A stretch of DNA of 64,000 nucleotides, from positions 21,897-85,896 of the forward strand of contig JAMPGL010000010.1 of the NCBI GenBank assembly GCA_023663945.1. The letters are read 5' to 3'. Under the pieces are notes generated by a model, which did no database searches, was not told the DNA's origin, and worked only from the letters and a program-made list of their open reading frames with translations. Origin of the DNA: Lachnospiraceae bacterium (GTDB lineage: Bacteria > Bacillota > Clostridia > Lachnospirales > Lachnospiraceae). Position numbers and translations under genes: made by a program. This document shows, piece by piece, positions 18,519 to 26,465 of the stretch. Positions within the stretch are counted from its first letter, which is position 1. Each line of letters opens with the position of its first letter.

Positions 18519-18626
18519 ATGTTTAATTTTTCTAACAAAAAAAGTAAAAAGATCGTATCAGCGATTATAGTGATTTTATTAGTGTTGGCTATGATTATTC
18601 CAACTATAGCATCTTTTTTATATTAA
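18519..18626 (+). CDS. 35-aa single-helix membrane peptide (DUF4044-like)
   Basis: A short gene easily missed by size cut-offs. The ATG at 18519 has CGGAGGAACGAA directly upstream. The product starts MFNFSNKKSKK, a basic cytoplasmic stub, followed by a hydrophobic helix of about 22 residues (IVSAIIVILLVLAMIIPTIA) and ends SFLY. This is the pattern of DUF4044-type tiny membrane proteins of Firmicutes, whose function is unknown. It lies 19 bp ahead of the VanW gene and is probably co-transcribed with it. The family name is a resemblance, not a verified match. Confidence 0.7.
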   Translation: MFNFSNKKSKKIVSAIIVILLVLAMIIPTIASFLY

Positions 18627-18645
18627 AGCAATCTAAGGAGCGGTT

Positions 18646-20178
18646 ATGAATAAATTTGTAAAAGGAATGTTTGGCACAGGGCTGTGCTTTCTGGCGTGTA
18701 TCCTGCCCGTATCTCAGGCGGACGCACAGGTAAAGGTGGAGAAAGAAAACAGAATATTACCGGGAATTTACGCGGATGATATATCCTTGGAAGGAAAAAC
18801 GGCAAAGGAAGCCAGAGATATGATAGAGGATTATGTGGAGGAGCTTTCCGGGAAAGAAATCGTGCTGACGGCGGTAGATGGAAACGAGATTCTGCTCACG
18901 CCTGCTGACCTTGGCTTTTGCTGGACGAATCAGGAGATTGTGGACGAGGCTGCCTCGATTGGGCAGAAGGGAAATATTGTACAGCGGTACAAGGCGGCTA
19001 AGGATTTGGAGCATGAGAATTTGATCTACAATCTTCAATTTACCATCGACCGGGAGCTTGCCGGGCAGGTGCTCACAGAGCAGTGTGCGGCGTTTAACGT
19101 GCAGGCGGTGGATGCCACGCTCTTTCGGGACGAGGGAGGATTTCTGGTACAGCCCGGTCAAGTGGGAAAGGTGGTAGACGAGGAGGCTTCCAAGGATCTT
19201 CTCTGTGAGTTTTTTAATGATACATGGAACAGGGATAATGACTCCCTGCAGTTGGTGATCAGAGAGGATGAGCCGAGAGGCACGCAGGAGGAGCTCTCCA
19301 AGGTAAAGGATGTGCTGGGAACCTTTTCTACCAGCTTTCGGACTTCCGGGACTTCCAGAAGTGCCAATGTGCGGAACGGATGCGAACTGATCAACGGGAC
19401 AACGCTGTATCCGGGCGACGAGTTTTCCACTTATCAGATGGTGTCGCCCTTTTCGGAGGCAAACGGTTATTATATGGCAGGCTCCTATTTGAACGGACAG
19501 GTAGTGGACAGCTTGGGCGGCGGAATCTGTCAGGTATCCACCACCTTATACAATGCTGTGCTTTTGGCGGAGCTTGAGGTCACGGAAAGACATAATCATT
19601 CCATGATTGTAACTTATGTGGATCCTTCGGCGGATGCGGCGATTGCAGAGTCATCCGGAAAGGACTTCCGGTTTGTCAATAATACGGGGGCGCCGATTTA
19701 TATTGAAGGATATACTACGGATGATAAACAGATCTGTTTTACCATATACGGCATGGAAACAAGGGACAGTGCGCATCAGGTGCGCTATGAAAGCGAAGTC
19801 ATCAGCACGACCTATCCGGAGTCGGAGGTTATCTACGTGAATGAATCCCTCCCGGTGGGTTCTGTTTCCGTACAGTCGGCGCATATCGGATATAAGGCAA
19901 ATCTCTGGAAGGTTGTCACGGAGAACGGGGTGGAAGTCAGCCGTGAAATGATTAATTCCAGCAGTTATCAGGTGGCTCCCAGAACGGCGACGGTGGGCGT
20001 TGCAACGGGGGATCCCAATGCATACAATGAGATTATGGCCGCCATTGCGACCAACAATATCGACCATGTGAAGAACGTAGCGGCGGCGCTGGCGGCAGCT
20101 GCGGCACCGCCTCCGGCAGATGCGCCTGCGGAGGCATCGCCCGCGGAAGCGCCGGCTGCAGAAGTACCAGCGGTATAG
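18646..20178 (+). CDS. secreted VanW family protein with peptidoglycan-binding-type domain
   Basis: A 510-aa exported protein. A signal peptide ends near residue 28 (FLACILPVSQADAQ). Residues about 50-200 resemble the peptidoglycan-binding type 4 repeats that precede VanW domains; the VanW domain itself is at about 230-365 (NVRNGCELINGTTLYPGDEFSTYQ, GGGICQVSTTLYNAVLLAELEVTERHNHS). The last 40 residues are Ala/Pro/Glu low complexity, perhaps a wall-spanning spacer. VanW domains occur beside glycopeptide-resistance genes but are common in clostridia without resistance; no van ligase genes are here. The start has TAAGGAGCGG upstream. Confidence 0.85.
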   Translation: MNKFVKGMFGTGLCFLACILPVSQADAQVKVEKENRILPGIYADDISLEGKTAKEARDMIEDYVEELSGKEIVLTAVDGNEILLTPADLGFCWTNQEIVDEAASIGQKGNIVQRYKAAKDLEHENLIYNLQFTIDRELAGQVLTEQCAAFNVQAVDATLFRDEGGFLVQPGQVGKVVDEEASKDLLCEFFNDTWNRDNDSLQLVIREDEPRGTQEELSKVKDVLGTFSTSFRTSGTSRSANVRNGCELINGTTLYPGDEFSTYQMVSPFSEANGYYMAGSYLNGQVVDSLGGGICQVSTTLYNAVLLAELEVTERHNHSMIVTYVDPSADAAIAESSGKDFRFVNNTGAPIYIEGYTTDDKQICFTIYGMETRDSAHQVRYESEVISTTYPESEVIYVNESLPVGSVSVQSAHIGYKANLWKVVTENGVEVSREMINSSSYQVAPRTATVGVATGDPNAYNEIMAAIATNNIDHVKNVAAALAAAAAPPPADAPAEASPAEAPAAEVPAV

Positions 20179-20217
20179 TCGGAGCATTCAGGACAGCGAT
20201 TACAGAAGGGATACCAG

Positions 20218-21204
20218 ATGAGAACAGGGAAAATATCGGAGAGTATCTTAAAACGTTCGGTATTGCGGCTTATCAAAACTCATAGGGATGAAGTGATAAA
20301 AGGTGCAGAAGTAGGCGGAGACTGCGCCTTTTTGTCTTGGAGGAATCAGGAGCGGGGGACGGCGTGTTCCATGCAGACCGTTACGCTCCCTGTTAAAAAC
20401 GCCGCCTACTTGGCGGTTATTGCCGGCACAAACAATCTGACGGCATCGGGGGCGGAGCCTGCGGCGGTACTGCTGTCACTGACACTGCCGGAGGAGGCGC
20501 CGGAGGAAATATTAAAGGAAATCATGAATCAGGCGCAAAAGGGATGCACGGAACTCAATATTCAGATTGCAGGCGGGCACACGGAGGTAAGCTCCGCGGT
20601 CAGAAGCCCGGTTATCAGCGTGACGGCGGTGGGGACGATAGGCGATACCGCCTGCATGGAACAGGGTGACGCCTCAGAGATGGACATTGTGATGAGCAAG
20701 TGGATTGGGCTGGAAGGGACGGCGGTTTTAGCGCTTGAAAAGGGAGAGGAGCTTGCAGGGCGTTTTCCAGCACGTCTGATTGACAAGGCAAAGAGCTGTG
20801 AGGGATGGCTTTCCACGGCGAATGAGGCCGCAATAGCCCTTAAGTCCGGCGTTTATACAATGCACGATATAAGAAACGGCGGTGTTTTCGGTGCATTGTG
20901 GGAGTTATCCCGGAAAATAGGCGTTGGACTTACGGTTCATTTGAGAGAAATTCCAATCAGGCAGGAGACCGTGGAAATTTGTGAGTTTTTTGATTTAAAT
21001 CCCTACGAACTGTTGTCGGGAGGAGCCCTTCTTATGGTTACGTCAGATGGAAAGAGGCTTGCAGAGGACTTACAGAGAGAAGGGGTTCCGGCGGCGGTAA
21101 TCGGGAGGACGAACAGCGGAAACGACAAGGTTGTGCTCAACCGGGACGAAACCAGATACCTGACCATGCCTGCGGCGGATGAAATATTTAAAGTATCTTT
21201 TTGA
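20218..21204 (+). CDS. AIR synthase/HypE-like protein of unknown substrate
   Basis: A 328-aa protein of the PurM/HypE/SelD/ThiL ATP-binding fold. The N-terminal half shows GAEVGGDCAFLSW and AVIAGTNNLTASGAEPAAVLLSLTLP, corresponding to the phosphate-handling and dimer region, and AGGHTEVSSAVRSPVISVTAVG; the C-terminal half has MHDIRNGGVFGALWELS, the typical glycine-rich region. It is not purM itself and there are no hydrogenase genes near, so HypE function is not supported. It lies directly upstream of an Lrp-type regulator and an aminotransferase, with the regulator ribosome site 14 bases after its stop region. Confidence 0.72.
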   Translation: MRTGKISESILKRSVLRLIKTHRDEVIKGAEVGGDCAFLSWRNQERGTACSMQTVTLPVKNAAYLAVIAGTNNLTASGAEPAAVLLSLTLPEEAPEEILKEIMNQAQKGCTELNIQIAGGHTEVSSAVRSPVISVTAVGTIGDTACMEQGDASEMDIVMSKWIGLEGTAVLALEKGEELAGRFPARLIDKAKSCEGWLSTANEAAIALKSGVYTMHDIRNGGVFGALWELSRKIGVGLTVHLREIPIRQETVEICEFFDLNPYELLSGGALLMVTSDGKRLAEDLQREGVPAAVIGRTNSGNDKVVLNRDETRYLTMPAADEIFKVSF

Positions 21205-21217
21205 AGGAGGAAACGAG

Positions 21218-21700
21218 ATGAGAGAGCAAATTTTAGCAATCATAGAAAAAAACAGCCGGATTGACATAAAGGAGCTGGCAATTATTTTGGGAGTGGAGGA
21301 GATTGACATTGCCAACGAGCTAAAGGCAATGGAAGAGGAGGGAATCATCTGCGGATACCATACCATGATTGATTGGGAAAAGACCTCTATCGAGAAGGTG
21401 ACGGCACTGATTGAGGTGCGGATCACGCCTCAGAGGGGACAGGGATATGACAACATTGCAGAGAGAATCTACAAGTATCCGGAAGTGAACAGTGTCTATT
21501 TGATTTCGGGAGGATACGACCTTTTGGTTACGTTAGATGGCAAGTCTTTAAAAGCGGTTTCCAGCTTTGTGTCCGATAAGCTTTCCACGCTGGACGGGGT
21601 CTTAAGCACCGCAACACATTTTATTTTGAAAAAGTATAAGGATCACGGAACCATCCTTACCAAAAAATATGAAGACACAAGGGAGAAGGTCACGCCATGA
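21218..21700 (+). CDS. Lrp/AsnC family transcriptional regulator
   Basis: A 160-aa regulator: N-terminal helix-turn-helix (about residues 1-60, ILAIIEKNSRIDIKELAIILGVEEIDIANELKAMEEEGII) and C-terminal RAM effector/oligomer domain (about 70-150). The ATG at 21218 follows AAGGAGG; the in-frame ATG at 21179 lies inside the preceding gene. Its stop overlaps the start of the downstream aminotransferase by four bases (ATGA), so the two are translationally coupled and the regulator probably responds to the amino acid handled by that enzyme. Confidence 0.9.
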   Translation: MREQILAIIEKNSRIDIKELAIILGVEEIDIANELKAMEEEGIICGYHTMIDWEKTSIEKVTALIEVRITPQRGQGYDNIAERIYKYPEVNSVYLISGGYDLLVTLDGKSLKAVSSFVSDKLSTLDGVLSTATHFILKKYKDHGTILTKKYEDTREKVTP

Positions 21701-22875
21701 GAAATCCGTTAGCAGATAAAATTATTGGAGTAAAGCCCTCCGGTATCAGAAAGTTTTTTGACATTGTAAGTGAGATGGAGGATGCCATTTCCCTTGGCGT
21801 GGGGGAGCCGGACTTTGACACCCCATGGCATATCCGCGACGAGGGGATTTATTCTCTGGAAAAGGGGAGAACGTTTTATACCTCAAATGCAGGATTAAAG
21901 GAACTTAAGGTAGAGATAACTAAGTACATACAGAGGAGTCAGGGCGTCGCTTATGATGCGGACCATGAGGTGATTGTCACGGTGGGCGGTTCGGAGGCAA
22001 TTGATTTAGCCCTGCGTGCTATGATCAATCCCGGAGACGAGGTTCTAATCCCGCAGCCCAGTTATGTCTCCTATGAGCCCTGTGCGATTATGGCGGATGC
22101 CGTGCCTGTGATTATTGAGCTGAAAGAGGAAAATGAATTTCGGTTAACGGCCAAGGAGCTTCGGGACGCCGTCACGGACAAGACAAAAATCTTGATTCTT
22201 CCATTCCCTAATAATCCCACCGGAGCCATTATGGAAAAAGAGGATTTGGAGGAGATTGCAGAAATCATAAGAGAAAAGGATCTTTTTGTGATTTCTGACG
22301 AAATCTATGCGGAGCTTACCTATAAGGGCAGGCATGTGTCCATTGTAAGCCTTCCCGGTATGCAGGAGAGGACAGTCCTCATCAATGGATTTTCCAAGGC
22401 GTATGCCATGACCGGATGGAGGCTTGGGTATGCCTGTGCGCCCAAGGAAATTATGGAGCAGATGATCAAGATTCATCAGTTTGCCATTATGTGTGCCCCC
22501 ACCACCAGCCAGTATGCGGCAGTGGAGGCGCTTAGAAACGGCGATGATGATGTGGCTTCCATGAGGGAATCCTACAACCAGCGGAGAAGATATTTGATGA
22601 ATGCATTCCGCGAGATGGGACTGGAATGCTTTGAGCCTTACGGAGCTTTTTATGTATTTCCCTGCATCAAAGAGTTTGGCATGAGCAGTGAAGAATTTGC
22701 CGAAAGGCTGCTTAGGGAGGAGAAGGTGGCTGTTGTGCCGGGAACCGCGTTTGGCGACTGCGGTGAGGGCTTCCTCCGCATCTCTTATGCCTATTCTTTG
22801 GAGAACCTGAAAATAGCGCTGGATAAGATTCAAAGCTTTATCACCAGACTCAGGGCGGAAAAGCATGCCGGTTAA
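21697..22875 (+). CDS. pyridoxal-phosphate aminotransferase, coupled to an Lrp regulator
   Basis: A 392-aa fold-type I enzyme. It has the markers FPNNPTGAIM, ISDEIYAELTY, the Schiff-base lysine in NGFSKAYAMTGWRLGY and the carboxylate-binding arginine in GFLRISYA. It resembles the PatA/AspC group of clostridia, often annotated as aspartate or N-acetyl-diaminopimelate aminotransferases; the substrate cannot be fixed here. The ATGA overlap with the upstream Lrp-type gene implies a two-gene regulated unit. Its 3' end overlaps the convergent SIMPL gene by four bases. Confidence 0.9.
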   Translation: MRNPLADKIIGVKPSGIRKFFDIVSEMEDAISLGVGEPDFDTPWHIRDEGIYSLEKGRTFYTSNAGLKELKVEITKYIQRSQGVAYDADHEVIVTVGGSEAIDLALRAMINPGDEVLIPQPSYVSYEPCAIMADAVPVIIELKEENEFRLTAKELRDAVTDKTKILILPFPNNPTGAIMEKEDLEEIAEIIREKDLFVISDEIYAELTYKGRHVSIVSLPGMQERTVLINGFSKAYAMTGWRLGYACAPKEIMEQMIKIHQFAIMCAPTTSQYAAVEALRNGDDDVASMRESYNQRRRYLMNAFREMGLECFEPYGAFYVFPCIKEFGMSSEEFAERLLREEKVAVVPGTAFGDCGEGFLRISYAYSLENLKIALDKIQSFITRLRAEKHAG

Positions 22876-23693
22876 TACATTTGATATTCCACGATAATGC
22901 TTGCTTCCACCTGAATTTCACCGGGCATGATTGCGGCGTAGTCCTCCATTGCCATCTCTTTGGCGGCTCCGGATGCCATCATATTTGAACGGGCGGTATC
23001 GTTATAGCGGGCTTCAGAATAGCCGCTTACTTCCGTGATATTTAAGGCAGTGCCTACGCTGCGTCCGGAAGCCTGCGCCAGTACCTGCGCCTTCTGATAA
23101 GCGGTGTCTACCGCCTTGCGGAGGGCTTCCTGATAGCCTGCATCGTAATTGCTTGCCATGTAAGTAATGGACTGTATGGTGTTGATTCCTCCGTCCACGG
23201 ACTTGGACAGTATTTCATCAAGACCATCAATAGGCAGGTCGGATACGGTCAGGGAAGTAACCGCCTCGTAGCCGGTGACCCGGGCTGTGTTTCCGCTGTA
23301 ATTATAAACGGGATGCATATAGTAGTCGGAGGTCTGAATAGAGGCTTCCGATACCCCCAGCTCTTTTAACTGCGCAATAACAGAAGAGACAGCTTCCCCA
23401 TTGCCCTGCTGGCAGCCGGAGGCTGTCTTTTCTTCTGTCCGCACGGAATAAACAATCTGCGCAATGTCAGGAGTAACGTTGACTGCTTCCGAGCTTTTTA
23501 CGCTGATGCTGTTTCCGGTATAATAAGAAATCTTATCTCCGATATCCAGAACAACGTTTTTATCCTCATCGGGTTCGGCGGAAGACGTTTCCGCCGCCGG
23601 CGGAGCGTCCGCGGTGGAACTATTCCCACAGGCAGTGCACAGAAGAGTGAGGGCAGTGATAAGCAGAACGGGTAACATTAATTTTTTATTCAT
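22872..23693 (-). CDS. SIMPL domain lipoprotein
   Basis: A 273-aa exported lipoprotein: basic start, hydrophobic core and lipobox with Cys22 (LLCTAC), then an Ala/Ser/Asp linker. Residues about 50-270 form the SIMPL/DUF541 domain (SVKSSEAVNVTPDIAQIVYSVRTEEKTA, VTGYEAVTSLTVSDLPIDGLDEILSKSVDGG.TIQSITY). Proteins of this family are oligomeric envelope proteins linked to stress tolerance in some bacteria; the role here is unknown. Ribosome site AAGGAGG precedes the ATG. It converges on the upstream aminotransferase. Confidence 0.88.
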   Translation of the reverse strand: MNKKLMLPVLLITALTLLCTACGNSSTADAPPAAETSSAEPDEDKNVVLDIGDKISYYTGNSISVKSSEAVNVTPDIAQIVYSVRTEEKTASGCQQGNGEAVSSVIAQLKELGVSEASIQTSDYYMHPVYNYSGNTARVTGYEAVTSLTVSDLPIDGLDEILSKSVDGGINTIQSITYMASNYDAGYQEALRKAVDTAYQKAQVLAQASGRSVGTALNITEVSGYSEARYNDTARSNMMASGAAKEMAMEDYAAIMPGEIQVEASIIVEYQMY

Positions 23694-23759
23694 GATAAAT
23701 CCTCCTTTGGTATCTCTTGGTTAAGATACGGATAAGGAGGAGTTTTTTGTGGAAAAATT

Positions 23760-24266
23760 TCAAGAAATATTGTCGGACTTCCAATGGAGCCTGTGAAGCT
23801 CCCCCTCCATCTGCAAGGAGGAGAAATTTTGCTGTCTGAGAGCCTCGTAAAGCACAATGGCAACGGAGTTGGACAGATTTAAGGAGCGAATCTGGGGAAG
23901 CATGGGGATACGGATGCAGGTCTCTTCGTATTCAAGCAGAAGCTCTTCCGGGATTCCGGCGCTTTCTTTGCCAAACATAATGTAATCATCCGGTCCGTAA
24001 GAGACATCTGCATATCCATGCTTTGCCTTGGTGGTCGCCATCCAGATTTTGCTCTCCGGATGCATGCTTTTAAACTCGTCAAAGTTCATATAGCGGGTCA
24101 CGGACAGATGCTCCCAATAGTCCATTCCGGCGCGTTTGATTTCTTTTTCCGTGAGACGGAAGCCTAACGGTTCGATTAAGTGAAGGGATGTACCTGTGGC
24201 AACACAGGTTCTTCCAATATTTCCGGTGTTTGCAGGAATTTCCGGCTGGTGTAATATAATATGCAT
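23760..24266 (-). CDS. trmL: tRNA (cytidine/uridine(34)-2'-O)-methyltransferase TrmL
   Basis: A 168-aa SPOUT methyltransferase that methylates the wobble ribose of tRNA-Leu isoacceptors. Family blocks are MHIILHQPEIPANTGNIGRTC, the knot motif FGKESAGIPEELL and IPMLPQIRSLNLSNSVAIVLYEA, which bind S-adenosylmethionine. Length is normal for the family. It begins 11 bp after the sensor kinase gene and is co-oriented, so it is probably the last gene of that operon, a chance association seen in many genomes. Confidence 0.95.
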   Translation of the reverse strand: MHIILHQPEIPANTGNIGRTCVATGTSLHLIEPLGFRLTEKEIKRAGMDYWEHLSVTRYMNFDEFKSMHPESKIWMATTKAKHGYADVSYGPDDYIMFGKESAGIPEELLLEYEETCIRIPMLPQIRSLNLSNSVAIVLYEALRQQNFSSLQMEGELHRLHWKSDNIS

Positions 24267-24277
24267 AGCAAAATCTC

Positions 24278-25702
24278 CTAATCGTCACTGCCCTCATCCG
24301 CAACAGGGAGCGTAAAGATAAATTCGGAACCGACGCCCTCCGTGCTGATCACATTGATATTCTCTCCGTGTGCCTGAATAATCTCCTTGGTAATTGAGAG
24401 TCCAAGCCCGGTGCCCTTTTTATCCTTTCCGCGGGACAGATCGGATTTATAAAACCGGTCCCAGATCAGCTTCAGCGCATCCTTGGGAATCCCGATGCCG
24501 CTGTCCTTCACCGACACAAAAACCTTGTTGTGCTTTTCGGTGGTTTCAATTTTGATGATGGAATCCGGGTGGCTGAATTTGATCGCGTTGTCCAGAAGGT
24601 TATAAATCACCTGCTGAATCTTGCCCACATCCGCTTCCACAAACAGCTCGTCGCCGGTGAGGATCAGCTCGATAGCGATTGCCTTTTGACGGCAGGTTCC
24701 CTCAAAGGATGCGGCGATATTGCGGATAACGCGGTTAATGTCAAAAAAACTCTTATCTAAGAGCATTCCCTTGGTATTTAAGTTGTTCAGGGTGAGCAGG
24801 CTTCCGGTCAGCTTAGTCAGCCGTTCCGTCTCATTCAGCACGATAGTAAGGTATTTCTCGTGAAGCTCGGGAGGAATCGTGCCATCCAGCATAGCTTCCA
24901 GATAGCCCTTGATGGAGGTTAAGGGTGAGCGGAAGTCGTGGGAGACATTTGCCACGAACTTTTTTTGGTCGTCCTCAGAACGGGCAATCTCACTTGCCAT
25001 ATAGCTTAGGGTGGCGCCCAGATAACCAATCTCATCTTCACTGTCAATCTGAAATTCGTAGTGCATATTTCCCGCCGCATACTGCTCCGTGGCTTCCGTG
25101 ATCCTGCGCAGGGGCAGATAGACCATTTCCGTAAAAAAGATTAAAATGATCATGGACAGGAGAAATAAAATAGTCAGCATCAGGTAGGAAATATTGAGCA
25201 GGCTGTTACAGGACGCGGTGATACTGCTCATGGGATAATGAATGACAACGTATCCGCGCACCTTATAGTCGGAGGTGATAGGCGCAAATACGCTGAGCTG
25301 TTCCTCCTCAAAGCTTTTCCAAAAGTTGCCTACGGTGTAGTAGGAATTTTCGGTGACGGTGGGGTCAAAGCCTTCAATCACCGTCTCATTTTCCACGTCC
25401 AAGGGAGCCTTGGAATCAAGAATCATACGCCCGGATGGGTTGATGATCCATAGATTAGCCGAAAGGTAGGCGTCTAAAGCGTCCAACTGCTTTTTAACGG
25501 TGTCCAGCGAGGTCTCATTGTTGTACAGATCCGATGCGTAGGTATTGGCAATCAGGGTGGCTTCCTTGTAAAGGGCATCCGCCTTATCCCTCTTTAAGTG
25601 TTCTAAGGTCATGCTGCTCACAAAGGTAGCAACCACAACAAAACCAAAAAATCCAAAGATAAAATATGCAAGAAGAAACTTTAAATAGAGCGTTTTTCTC
25701 AT
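24278..25702 (-). CDS. sensor histidine kinase, PhoR/ResE type
   Basis: A 474-aa membrane kinase. TM1 at about residues 9-31 and TM2 at about 167-193 enclose an extracytoplasmic sensor of about 135 residues; HAMP, HisKA with the phospho-acceptor in FVANVSHDFRSPLTSIKGY, and an HATPase domain (NLLDNAIKFSHP, DSGIGIPKDAL, GTGLGLSI) follow. The start overlaps the stop of the response regulator by four bases, so they form a pair. Signal unknown; the sensor region is not a family I recognise. Confidence 0.93.
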   Translation of the reverse strand: MRKTLYLKFLLAYFIFGFFGFVVVATFVSSMTLEHLKRDKADALYKEATLIANTYASDLYNNETSLDTVKKQLDALDAYLSANLWIINPSGRMILDSKAPLDVENETVIEGFDPTVTENSYYTVGNFWKSFEEEQLSVFAPITSDYKVRGYVVIHYPMSSITASCNSLLNISYLMLTILFLLSMIILIFFTEMVYLPLRRITEATEQYAAGNMHYEFQIDSEDEIGYLGATLSYMASEIARSEDDQKKFVANVSHDFRSPLTSIKGYLEAMLDGTIPPELHEKYLTIVLNETERLTKLTGSLLTLNNLNTKGMLLDKSFFDINRVIRNIAASFEGTCRQKAIAIELILTGDELFVEADVGKIQQVIYNLLDNAIKFSHPDSIIKIETTEKHNKVFVSVKDSGIGIPKDALKLIWDRFYKSDLSRGKDKKGTGLGLSITKEIIQAHGENINVISTEGVGSEFIFTLPVADEGSDD

Positions 25703-26400
25703 TGACGCACCTCAAATTTATAGCCGATTCCCCAGATGGTGGCAATCCGCCAGTTGGCGTGATCGCTGATTTTTTCCCGAAGACGCTTGATGTGGACATC
25801 CACGGTCCGGGTGTCGCCTATGTATTCGTAGCCCCAGATTTGGTCAAGGAGCTGTTCTCTGGTAAATACATGGTTGGGCGAAGAGGCAAGAAAATATAAA
25901 AGCTCTAATTCCTTGGGCGGCATATCCACATTCCTGCCCTTGTAGATTACGGAATAGTTGGTCTGATTTACGGTCAGATCCGGGTATTCCACACACTTAA
26001 TGTCTGAATCTCCGGCTGGGGATGCGGCTGGCTTATATCTCCGCAGAACCGCTTTCACCCGCGCCACCAGCTCCTTAGAGTCAAAAGGCTTTTCCATATA
26101 ATCATCGGCTCCCAATTCCAGCCCCAAAACCTTGTCAAAGATCTCGCCCTTGGCGGAGAGCATAATGATAGGGGTGGAGGATTTGGCGCGGATCTCCCGG
26201 CACACTTGATAACCGTCAATCCCCGGAAGCATCAGGTCTAACAGAATCAGGTTAGGCGCAAAGGAGTCCGCCAGCAGAAGGGCGGTTTCGCCGTCGGGGG
26301 CAATTGTAGTCTCAAAGCATTCTTTTGTCAGGTAAAGGGAAATCAGTTCCGCAATGTTGCTGTCATCATCCACGATTAAAATTTTTTGTCTGTTAACCAT
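25699..26400 (-). CDS. OmpR/PhoB-type response regulator
   Basis: A 233-aa regulator. The receiver domain has the acidic pocket IVDDDSN, the phosphorylated Asp in LILLDLMLPGIDGYQVC and the lysine in YMEKPF; the C-terminal winged helix includes PPKELELLYFLASSPNHVFTREQLLDQIWGYEY and TRTVDVHIKRLREK. The chosen ATG at 26400 (MVNRQKILIVDDD) follows GAAAGGAATATT; the in-frame ATG at 26424 adds eight residues not typical of the family. Coupled to the kinase downstream. Targets unknown. Confidence 0.93.
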   Translation of the reverse strand: MVNRQKILIVDDDSNIAELISLYLTKECFETTIAPDGETALLLADSFAPNLILLDLMLPGIDGYQVCREIRAKSSTPIIMLSAKGEIFDKVLGLELGADDYMEKPFDSKELVARVKAVLRRYKPAASPAGDSDIKCVEYPDLTVNQTNYSVIYKGRNVDMPPKELELLYFLASSPNHVFTREQLLDQIWGYEYIGDTRTVDVHIKRLREKISDHANWRIATIWGIGYKFEVRQ

Positions 26401-26465
26401 AATATTCCTTTCTCCTTCTCCCAAATCTTTTCTCTCAAATCATTTCCAAATCAGGATTTCAAAGC

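Noticed and set aside
18646-20178. glycopeptide-resistance function for the VanW protein
   Set aside because: No vanA/B, vanH, vanX or vanRS genes are present; VanW domains are common in clostridia without resistance.
20218-21204. hydrogenase maturation factor HypE
   Set aside because: The fold fits, but no other hyp or hydrogenase gene is near and the C-terminal Cys motif of HypE is missing.
22144-22866. 240-aa minus-strand frame
   Set aside because: Antisense shadow of the aminotransferase at 21697-22875, rich in His, Arg and Cys as such shadows are.
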